From positions 1 through 47,128 of the forward strand of contig JAAWHL010000009.1 of NCBI GenBank assembly GCA_022795855.1: 47,128 nt of DNA, given 5' to 3'. Positions 17,439 through 24,244 of the stretch are shown here, piece after piece (the stretch's first letter is position 1; every line of letters starts with the position of its first letter). The notes below the pieces were generated by a model. That model worked only from the letters and a program-made list of their open reading frames with translations, was not told the DNA's origin and did not search any database. The position numbers were made by a program, and so were the translations under genes. This DNA comes from Lawsonibacter sp. (GTDB lineage Bacteria > Bacillota > Clostridia > Oscillospirales > Oscillospiraceae).

Positions 17439-19163
17439 ATGGGCGCAGCTGTGGATCCGGTCATTGTAGAGGTCATTCGCAACCTTTTGCTGTCCATTAC
17501 GGACGAAACCAACACGGTTATCATCAAAAGCGCCTACTCCACCAACATCAAGGAGCGCCGGGACAACTCGGCGGCCGTTATGGACGCCGCGGGCAACGTG
17601 GTGGCCCAGGTAGAGGGGAGCATCCCCATCCTGCTGGCCGCCCAGCTGCTGGCCGCCCGCAACATCATAGGCAAGTACGGCGCGGAGAACATCCATCCGG
17701 GGGACATGTTCATTGTCAACGACCCCTATCACGGCGGCGGCAACCATCTGCCCGACATCACCGTAGCCGCCCCTGTGTTTGCCGGGGGAAAGCTGATTGC
17801 CTGGGTCAGCAACATCGCCCACCATTCCGATATCGGCGGCACCGTGCCGGGCAGCATTGTAGGCAATGCCAGGTCAATCTTTGAGGAGGGCACCCGCATC
17901 CCCATTGTGCGCATCTGCCGGGACGGGGAGATCAACGACGATGTGATGGACCTGCTGCTGGGCAACACCCGCACGCCGGAGGAGCGCCGGGGGGATTTCA
18001 CCGCCCAGATCTCCGCCAACCTGATCGGGGCGGAGAAAATCCAGTCCGCCTATGAGAAGTACGGCCAGACTCTGCTGGATTGCATGGAGGAGATCCAAAA
18101 CTACTCCCAGCGGATGATGCTCAGCACCATCCGGAAGATTCCCGACGGGGAGTACTGCTTTGAGGACTTTGTGGACGGCTGCGGCGACCAGGTGCCCCAC
18201 CCCATCAACATCAGAGTGAAGATCACCGTGGCCGGAGAAAAAATGACCATGGACTTCACCGGGACCCATCCCCAGGTGGAGGCCCCCATCAATATCCCCT
18301 TCCCCGTGCTGATGGCCGGCATTCTCTACTCCATCAAAGCCCTGGTGGGCCCCGGCCTGCCCACCAACGCGGGCATCTTCCGGCCCCTGGAGATCATCGC
18401 CCCCAAAGGGTGCCTGGTCAACCCCGTCGAGCCCGCCCCCGTCTGCGTACTCATCGACGCGGCCCAGCGCATCCCTGACGCCATCTTCGGCGCACTGGGC
18501 GGGGTGATGAAGGAGCGCAGCTTGGCCGCCTCTAACGGAGCGTGCACCACCTGTATGCTCTTTGGCCGCACGGAGAATTCCAGGGGGAACTATTTCATTT
18601 GCCATGAGTCCATTGCCGGCGGCTCGGGGGCCAGCCGCTCCTGCGACGGGCTGAGCGGGGTGCAGGTGTATCTGACCAACACCTCCAATATGCCCATTGA
18701 GGCCACCGAAATGGAGTATCCGGACATCATGGTGGAAAAATACTTCCTGCGCACCGACTCCGGCGGGGCAGGACGGTTCCGGGGCGGCTGCGGCATCGAG
18801 CGGCAGTACCGCATCTGCAGCGACGGTATGGCAGTCAACTGCCTGGGTGACCGGCAGAAGTTCCAGCCGTGGGGGCTGGAGGGCGGCCTGCCCGGCGGCG
18901 CAGGGGCCTTCTACCTGTTGGACGGGGAGACGGGTGAGCGTACCAAGCTCTCCCACAAGACCAGCAGCCTGCCGGTGAAGAAGGGAGACGCTATTCTGGT
19001 CCACACCCCCGGCGCCGGGGGCGTGGGTGACCCCAGGAAGCGGGAACCGGAGCAGGTGCTGCGGGACGTGAACTGCCGTCTGGTCTCTCCCCAGGCGGCC
19101 AGGGAGTTGTACGGCGTGGAGGTGGAGCCCACCGGCTCCGGAATCTACCGCCTGAAACCGTAA
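17439..19163 (+). CDS. HyuB-type hydantoinase/oxoprolinase subunit
   Basis: 574 aa, full length for the B subunit that forms the hydrolytic partner of HyuA. Typical stretches are SAYSTNIKERRDNSAAV, IVNDPYHGGGNHLPDI, VSNIAHHSDIGGTVPGS and AGGSGASRSCDG. The His and Asp residues of HGGGNHLPD and AHHSDIGG are likely metal ligands. The ATG at 17439 is three bases after the hyuA stop, so the subunits are made together. With HyuA it is predicted to open a cyclic amide or imide ring at the cost of ATP. The physiological ring compound is unknown. Confidence 0.87.
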   Translation: MGAAVDPVIVEVIRNLLLSITDETNTVIIKSAYSTNIKERRDNSAAVMDAAGNVVAQVEGSIPILLAAQLLAARNIIGKYGAENIHPGDMFIVNDPYHGGGNHLPDITVAAPVFAGGKLIAWVSNIAHHSDIGGTVPGSIVGNARSIFEEGTRIPIVRICRDGEINDDVMDLLLGNTRTPEERRGDFTAQISANLIGAEKIQSAYEKYGQTLLDCMEEIQNYSQRMMLSTIRKIPDGEYCFEDFVDGCGDQVPHPINIRVKITVAGEKMTMDFTGTHPQVEAPINIPFPVLMAGILYSIKALVGPGLPTNAGIFRPLEIIAPKGCLVNPVEPAPVCVLIDAAQRIPDAIFGALGGVMKERSLAASNGACTTCMLFGRTENSRGNYFICHESIAGGSGASRSCDGLSGVQVYLTNTSNMPIEATEMEYPDIMVEKYFLRTDSGGAGRFRGGCGIERQYRICSDGMAVNCLGDRQKFQPWGLEGGLPGGAGAFYLLDGETGERTKLSHKTSSLPVKKGDAILVHTPGAGGVGDPRKREPEQVLRDVNCRLVSPQAARELYGVEVEPTGSGIYRLKP

Positions 19164-19175
19164 GGAGGAATCAAA

Positions 19176-20081
19176 ATGGCACTGCTGCGCCGGGAGCAGC
19201 TGGCCGGGGTGAATCTCCACTACAGGCTGTTCCCTTTTGAGTATTTTTTGAAGACCCAGCAGGCGCTGGGCATCAAGAGCGTAGAGCTCTGGGCAGGTGC
19301 GCCCCACTTTCTGCTGGGCTGCGACGGATATCAGGACTGCACCCAGGTGAAGGAACAGGCGAAACGCTTTGGCCTGAACATCCCGGTTTTCTCCCCTGAG
19401 TGCGTCACCTACCCCTTCCCCCTCTGCTCCGGAAACCCGGAGGTGCGCCGGATGGCCCGGGACTACTACGCCAACGCCATCCGGGCGGCGGCCCGGCTGG
19501 GGGCCGCAATCGTCCCCCTGAGCTGCGCCGGGGGACTGAAGGACGAGGACCCGGGGGAGGTCCTGCGCCGGGCGGAGGATATGCTGGGGACGTTGGCCCC
19601 CATCGCCCGGGAGGAGGGGATCACCCTGGCGGTGGAGACCCTGTGCCCTGACGTGTCCGTGATTGTCAACACCCTGCCCCAGCTGCTCCGGCTGCTGGAG
19701 GCGGTGAACAGCCCCAGCGTGAAAGCCGCCGCGGATATCTGCGCCGTGCGCACGGCGGGGGAAACGCTGGACCAGTGGTTTGGGGCTTTGGGGGACGCTG
19801 TTGTCCACATCCACTTCACCGACGGGCGGCCCGGCGGGCGGCTGGTCTGGGGACAGGGCCTGCACCCCCTGGACGACTACCTTCAGACCCTGGACCGCTG
19901 GGGATACCAGGGACATCTGGGGCTGAACCTGAATGTCCGGGGCAACTGGTTTGACCCCTCCCTGGTGGACGAGGCCCGGGGATTTGTGGGGACGGAGTTT
20001 GTGCCGGAGAACGACTGGTTCACCCCTGCGGAGGCGGACAGGAAAAACCTGGAGGCCTTCGCCCGCTATCTGGCAGACTGA
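19176..20081 (+). CDS. sugar isomerase/epimerase-like TIM barrel, paralogue 1
   Basis: 301 aa, xylose-isomerase-like/AP-endonuclease-2 family. Conserved positions expected to bind the divalent metal can be read: Glu in LAVETLCPD, Asp in KAAADICAV, and His in HIHFTDG. The final glutamate, normally in a strand such as LSLEI, is replaced: the sequence here is LGLNLN. It may be inactive, altered in reaction, or mainly a partner. It is the first of four tandem paralogues. ATG at 19176, 12 bases after hyuB, with AAGGAGG as ribosome site. Confidence 0.82.
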   Translation: MALLRREQLAGVNLHYRLFPFEYFLKTQQALGIKSVELWAGAPHFLLGCDGYQDCTQVKEQAKRFGLNIPVFSPECVTYPFPLCSGNPEVRRMARDYYANAIRAAARLGAAIVPLSCAGGLKDEDPGEVLRRAEDMLGTLAPIAREEGITLAVETLCPDVSVIVNTLPQLLRLLEAVNSPSVKAAADICAVRTAGETLDQWFGALGDAVVHIHFTDGRPGGRLVWGQGLHPLDDYLQTLDRWGYQGHLGLNLNVRGNWFDPSLVDEARGFVGTEFVPENDWFTPAEADRKNLEAFARYLAD

Positions 20082-20097
20082 CAAGGAGAGCGGTGTG

Positions 20098-20940
20098 ATG
20101 AAATATTTCAGTAAGGACAAGCAGTTTTGCAACTTCAATCTCCACTACGACACCTTCTATTCCCTTGACTACTTCTGTTCGTGTATGGAGCGGCTCCAGG
20201 TGAAAAACGTGGAGCTGATTGCGGGTCATCAAAGCCTGTTCCTGGACCACAACGGTATTCAGGACGCCGCGCGGGCGAAAAAACTCCTCCGGGACCACGG
20301 CCTGAAGGCGGCCGCCGTCTCCGCCCAGAGCTGCCGGTTCCGCTATCAGTTTGCCGTCCGGGAGAAGGAGGTGCAGGAGCAGACCTTCCAGTTCTTCGCC
20401 AACGGTATCCGGCTGGCGGCCGAGCTGGGCGCAGGGATTCTCCAGGTGAACCCGGGCTGGGGCTACTGGAACGAACCCCTTCAGGACGGCCGGGAGCGGG
20501 CGGCGGAGATGTTCCTGCGTCTGTGCCGGGTGGGGCAGGAGTACGGTGTACGCATGGCCTGTGAGGCCCTCCGCCCCCAGGAATCCCTGATGGGATACCG
20601 GATTCAGGACATCAGGCAGATTTACGATATGGTAGACCACCCAAATTTCAAGGTGATGATCGACACCTGCGCCATGGGCGTGGCCGGAGAGACTATCCAG
20701 CAGTGGTTTGACACCTTCGGCAGCGAAAATATTATCCACGCCCATTTCCAGGACGGGACCCCTTATTTCCACATGATCTGGGGAGAGGGCAGGCGCAATT
20801 TGGGCGAGGACCTGCGGGTGCTGTATGAAAATGGCTACACCGGGATGCTCAGCCAGGAGCTGACCATGCCCGCCTACTATCAGGACCCCTTCTCCTGCGA
20901 CGTGCGTAATCTGGCCGCCCTCAGCGAGTACCTGTACTGA
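20098..20940 (+). CDS. sugar isomerase/epimerase-like TIM barrel, paralogue 2
   Basis: 280 aa, same family as its neighbours. Putative metal ligands are all present: Glu in MACEALRP, Asp in KVMIDTCAM, His in IHAHFQDG, and the final Glu in LSQELTM. The N-terminus NFNLHYDTFYSLDYF parallels NLHYRLFPFEYF of paralogue 1. ATG at 20098 (or the adjacent GTG at 20095), preceded by AAGGAGAG; the longer upstream frame overlaps paralogue 1 and is not supported. It probably isomerises or epimerises a ketose/aldose intermediate of this pathway. Confidence 0.82.
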   Translation: MKYFSKDKQFCNFNLHYDTFYSLDYFCSCMERLQVKNVELIAGHQSLFLDHNGIQDAARAKKLLRDHGLKAAAVSAQSCRFRYQFAVREKEVQEQTFQFFANGIRLAAELGAGILQVNPGWGYWNEPLQDGRERAAEMFLRLCRVGQEYGVRMACEALRPQESLMGYRIQDIRQIYDMVDHPNFKVMIDTCAMGVAGETIQQWFDTFGSENIIHAHFQDGTPYFHMIWGEGRRNLGEDLRVLYENGYTGMLSQELTMPAYYQDPFSCDVRNLAALSEYLY

Positions 20941-20965
20941 ACGGGCCTGCAAAGGAGGAAGAGTC

Positions 20966-21820
20966 ATGTCAAAACTGCTGATGGACCAGCTGGCGGCCAC
21001 CAATATGGTGTACTCCCGCTTCTCCTTCCAGTATTTTCTGGACTCCATGCAGCGGCTGGGGGTGCGCAGTATTGAGCTGTACGGCTGTACCACCCACTTC
21101 CATTTTTACGACGGCGGCGACCCCATCCCCCGGCTGAAGCGGCAGATCCGGGACAGCGGGCTGAAGGTCATCTCCATGATGCCGGAAGAAAACGTGTATC
21201 CGGTGAACATTGCGGCCCGGGAGAAGCGCCTGCGGGACAATACGGTTTCTCTGTACAAGCGGTTTATGGACGCGGCAGCGGAGCTGGACTGCCATCAGAT
21301 GCTGCTGTGCCCCGGCCGGCCCTACCGGGATATGCCCTACTCTGAGGGATTCCAATACGCCCGGGACTCCGTCCAGCGCCTGGCCGAGTACGGTCAGGAG
21401 ACCGGCGTGGTGCTGTGCTATGAGAATCTGCGCATCGGCGAGTCCACCCTGGCCACCAACCTGGAGGATCTCAGCCGCATGGTGTGGGAGATTGACTCCC
21501 CCTATCTCAAATGCTGTGTGGACACGGTCCCCGTGTACGCGGCCGGTGAGAAGCTGGCCGACTACCTGGAGGTGTTGGGGGAAAACGTCCACCACATCCA
21601 CTTGAACGACGGCGACCCCGACGGCCATCTAATGTGGGGGGACGGCACCCAGGACCTGGACGAGCATCTGGACGCCCTGCGGGCCCACGGTTATTCCCGC
21701 TACATCACTATGGAGATGGCGGCGGCCAAATACCGCCTGGACCCGGAGACCTATTATGCCCAAAATATCCGATATCTCAGCGCCCACTTCGACGGCGGAA
21801 ATCTGTCCAACAGCTGGTGA
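20966..21820 (+). CDS. sugar isomerase/epimerase-like TIM barrel, paralogue 3
   Basis: 284 aa. Metal ligands appear intact: Glu in LCYENLRIG, Asp in KCCVDTVPV, His in HHIHLNDG, and Glu in YITMEMA. The DGDPDGHLMWGDG segment after the His matches the DG...WG pattern of paralogues 1 and 2 and may contact the substrate. ATG at 20966 with AAAGGAGGAAG upstream, 25 bases after the previous stop. It is probably catalytic. Confidence 0.82.
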   Translation: MSKLLMDQLAATNMVYSRFSFQYFLDSMQRLGVRSIELYGCTTHFHFYDGGDPIPRLKRQIRDSGLKVISMMPEENVYPVNIAAREKRLRDNTVSLYKRFMDAAAELDCHQMLLCPGRPYRDMPYSEGFQYARDSVQRLAEYGQETGVVLCYENLRIGESTLATNLEDLSRMVWEIDSPYLKCCVDTVPVYAAGEKLADYLEVLGENVHHIHLNDGDPDGHLMWGDGTQDLDEHLDALRAHGYSRYITMEMAAAKYRLDPETYYAQNIRYLSAHFDGGNLSNSW

Positions 21821-21836
21821 AAGGAGCGTGTTTTGA

Positions 21837-22739
21837 GTGAAAAACGCAAAGCTGTGCGTCGTAACCGCGCCCTACTGGCACTACACCCTGGAGTACGCCA
21901 TGAACAGCATTGCCTCCAGCGGGTTTTCCAGCCTGGAGCTCTGGGCCGCCTCCCCACACTACTGCTACGCCGATTATACCCAGGAGGAGCGCCAAGCGCG
22001 CCGGCGGGAGATTCTGGCCATGATGGAGCGGTACGGCCTGGACATGCCCGTGTTCTACCCGGAGCAAATGAACAAATACCCCCTGAACATCGCCAGCGCG
22101 GAGGAGGAGATCAGGCAATTCAGCCTGGAGCGGGTGCTGGAGTATGTGGATGACGCAGCTCTCTTCGGCGCGGAGTCCATGCTGCTGGGCACGGGCTGGC
22201 AGCACCTGGACGCCCCCAGTCCGGAAAACCGGGAGCGGGCCGTATCCGCCATCCGGACGGTGTCCTGTCGGGCGGAGGAGCGGGGCATCACCCTGCTTCT
22301 GGAGCCCGCCGCGCCGGTGCTGGGGTCCTTTGTCTGGGACCTGGATTCATTGGTCCGGATGCTGCACGACGTGGGCTGTGCCAATGTGAAGGCCTGTCTG
22401 AACTTGGCCTTCATTCTGGAGCGTGGCGAGTCGGCAGCGGACTGGTACAGCGCTCTGAACGGGCGGGTGGGGCATGTCCACTTTGCCGGTCAGGGCGGCC
22501 GTGACCCAGGATCCGGCAGCGGGGTGTCCGGCGCCCTGCGCGCCCTGGATGCTCTGGGCTATACAGGGCACCTCTCTCTGAATATCACCTTCCGGGACTG
22601 CTGCCTGACACCAGACCGTGAGGTGTTCCGGTCTGGAAGGTGGCTTAGCCGCCAGGGATTTTTGCAGCTCCCGAGACCAGTCTCGCGGGAGCAGTGCAGC
22701 AAAGAGCTGTCCGCCGGAGATTTCCGGCGGACCCTCTGA
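21837..22739 (+). CDS. sugar isomerase/epimerase-like TIM barrel, paralogue 4 (degenerate site)
   Basis: 300 aa and clearly the same fold (SSGFSSLELWAASPHYCY; VGHVHFAGQGG). The Asp expected in KxxxDT is Asn (KACLNLAF) and the last Glu is Asn (LSLNITF); only the first Glu (LLEPAAP) and the His remain. It lacks the DG...WG loop shared by the other three. The start is GTG at 21837 after AAAGGAG. The last ~30 codons run through two strong inverted repeats (22667-22732), so the C-terminus may be frayed. It is likely a pseudo-enzyme or decaying copy. Confidence 0.75.
   Translation: MKNAKLCVVTAPYWHYTLEYAMNSIASSGFSSLELWAASPHYCYADYTQEERQARRREILAMMERYGLDMPVFYPEQMNKYPLNIASAEEEIRQFSLERVLEYVDDAALFGAESMLLGTGWQHLDAPSPENRERAVSAIRTVSCRAEERGITLLLEPAAPVLGSFVWDLDSLVRMLHDVGCANVKACLNLAFILERGESAADWYSALNGRVGHVHFAGQGGRDPGSGSGVSGALRALDALGYTGHLSLNITFRDCCLTPDREVFRSGRWLSRQGFLQLPRPVSREQCSKELSAGDFRRTL
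22667..22732 (+). terminator. two hairpins inside the 3' end of paralogue 4
   Basis: GCTCCCGAGA (22667-22676) pairs with TCTC...GGGAGC (22681-22692). GTCCGCCGGA (22709-22718) pairs perfectly with TCCGGCGGAC (22723-22732) across a four-base loop. They look like the transcription stop of the operon, but there is no U-run, and they lie within the open frame rather than after it. Confidence 0.5.
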
Positions 22740-22744
22740 ATATG

Positions 22745-23245
22745 TCAGGAATCAGCTGACAGCGGCGGGGCAGGCTTCAAGGCCTTTCTTCGTTTCAGAC
22801 CACAGTAAACCATATACAGCGCAAGCATTGCGTTTCCGGTGCCGTACATGTACATACGGTAGAAGTCCACATAAAATCTAATGTAATAGTGAAGTACCGT
22901 ATCCAGTATCGCAATGGCGGCCACAGTCAGAACCACCGCTTTTCTGGTAGTCAAAAACTGTTCCCGCTTGATAAAGATATAGGCCAGGTTGATATGAAAA
23001 AGGAGTCTGAATGCGAAATTAACGATTTTTTCCGCTGTAAAAAAGTAATCAGAAGTCAAATCCCACCAAGCAGGAGATTTATACACATCAAGGCACCAGA
23101 TCCAATTTTCATAAGATATATGGTGATATGCCGGGTCTACGACAATGACATCGGAAAACGCGGCTACTGCCGCCAGAAAGATAGCCAGATAAATGATTCC
23201 ACTTGGGAGAATCACTCTACCCCACACCTTTGCGATTGTTTTCAT
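22745..23245 (-). CDS. small integral membrane protein of unknown function
   Basis: 166 aa with four hydrophobic segments (about residues 10-30, 75-92, 100-118 and 133-150) and a basic tail (GLKRRKALK). Aromatic, AT-richer coding sequence unlike the flanking operon. No family recognised. It starts 11 bases after the stop of the secreted protein gene at 23257 and is presumably co-transcribed from the 23.8-kb promoter. Its ribosome site is weak, suggesting translational coupling. It converges on the isomerase operon with only five bases between stops. Confidence 0.7.
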   Translation of the reverse strand: MKTIAKVWGRVILPSGIIYLAIFLAAVAAFSDVIVVDPAYHHISYENWIWCLDVYKSPAWWDLTSDYFFTAEKIVNFAFRLLFHINLAYIFIKREQFLTTRKAVVLTVAAIAILDTVLHYYIRFYVDFYRMYMYGTGNAMLALYMVYCGLKRRKALKPAPPLSADS

Positions 23246-23256
23246 TGATTTCTCTG

Positions 23257-23736
23257 TTACTCAAACGGGTCAAACTCGGGAAAAACCTCTGTTTCAATCC
23301 TGTAAGCGTTGGGATTAAACAAGTACAAGTAGGGGAATCTGGTCCATGCGCTGGCCACCGGAGCATCGCCGGGTTCATCCTCTGACGTTGAGGTAAGCAT
23401 TACTCGTCCGCCATTATCCTGTAACTGTTTTGCAAGACGGCTGCTTACATGCACCTGTGCCAGTGAAACAATTGTAGCTATCTGGCCTGCAAATTCCGCA
23501 TATACATTTATGTACTCGTCATCATTTCCATGAGGTACAATACCCGCGTTCAGTGAGTTGAGGATATCTTCATAAAAATCCAGCTTGTCCAACGCATTTC
23601 GTTCTTTCAGCTGACCGTAGAGTATCCTTCTGGTGTCCAAATCAACACTTTCGGCTGAAACGGCGAAAACATTACATGTAAAAACCATGGAAAGACAAAG
23701 AACCATTGCCATCAACCGCACAATCTGTTTTTTCAT
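23257..23736 (-). CDS. secreted protein of unknown function
   Basis: 159 aa with a standard signal peptide (about residues 1-30, KKQIVRLMAMVLCLSMVFTC...AVSA). The mature part is acidic and soluble, without recognised motifs. Segments such as LYGQLKERNALDKLDFYEDIL suggest helices. The ATG at 23736 follows AAAGGAGTTCATT. It shares its promoter and leader with the secreted protease at 8442, so the two are probably expressed under the same conditions. Confidence 0.72.
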   Translation of the reverse strand: MKKQIVRLMAMVLCLSMVFTCNVFAVSAESVDLDTRRILYGQLKERNALDKLDFYEDILNSLNAGIVPHGNDDEYINVYAEFAGQIATIVSLAQVHVSSRLAKQLQDNGGRVMLTSTSEDEPGDAPVASAWTRFPYLYLFNPNAYRIETEVFPEFDPFE

Positions 23737-23789
23737 AATGAACTCCTTTCATAACACATGATCTGTCTGATATTTGCAAACCAATATTG

Positions 23790-23845
23790 TTTTTTATTGA
23801 CAGCTATTTGTGTATGATATTACCACGACTGAAATAAAATGTCAA
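23790..23845 (-). promoter_or_regulatory. promoter of secreted-protein operon; copy 2 of a 56-bp repeat
   Basis: On the minus strand TTGACA (23840-23845), a 17-base spacer and TAATAT (23817-23822) are followed by CATACACAAATAGCTGTC and an A-run. Same orientation and spacing as 8526-8581. Weaker similarity continues to about 23861 (TGCGCACATGG versus TGTGCATATGG). Confidence 0.8.
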
Positions 23846-24144
23846 GGGGGATTGCGCACATGGGCGTATCTCGCGCATTTTATGCCGGAAGCGGAAATAA
23901 CCGCATGCAGGGGGCGGCCTCCGAGCCGCCCCGCCGGGGAGGGATGTTTTTCCAAATGCGGGGCGGCGCAGAGACCGCCCCCTACGGCGTGAACGCCGCA
24001 AATCGGACACCCCCGCTCATAGCGGGCTCCCCCGCGCGCATTTCCGTGTGAGGCGCACCGGGCCGGACGGCCCGCAGGGAGGGTCAATCCAATCCCGGTG
24101 TTATCATCTCCGGAAAATTGTTAAGTTTTTTTGAAATCCGCCCG
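23846..24144. repeat. GC-rich palindromic non-coding segment
   Basis: No convincing gene. It contains a string of GC-rich inverted repeats: GGGGCGGC with GACCGCCCC around 23956-23982, CGGCGTGAACGCCG near 23984-23998, and GGGCCGGACGGCCC near 24059-24072. The style resembles short dispersed non-coding repeats found in many copies in Clostridia genomes, but only one copy is in view. Confidence 0.4.
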
Positions 24145-24150
24145 CAAGAT

Positions 24151-24179
24151 TTGACAGCGGGGAGGAGAATGAGTAAAAT
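24151..24179 (+). promoter_or_regulatory. promoter of the LTA-synthase-like gene
   Basis: TTGACA (24151-24156), a 17-base spacer and TAAAAT (24174-24179). The 5' leader then holds AATGCA...TGCATT arms (about 24182-24227) around a GC-rich stem. Confidence 0.7.
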
Positions 24180-24244
24180 GGAATGCAATTCCGGCCCCGG
24201 GGTCCCCCGCTCCGGGTACTGCATTTCGGAGGTATCAAGCGCTC

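Noticed and set aside
15372-19163. HyuA/HyuB as an acetone or acetophenone carboxylase
   Set aside because: Those enzymes need additional subunits; none is encoded here, and the neighbours are sugar-type enzymes and a TRAP importer.
17874-20138. Very long minus-strand open frame (over 750 codons) opposite hyuB and the first isomerase gene
   Set aside because: It is antisense to two clear genes, is dominated by Gly, His, Gln and Val as expected for a shadow of GC-rich coding DNA, and has no recognisable motif.
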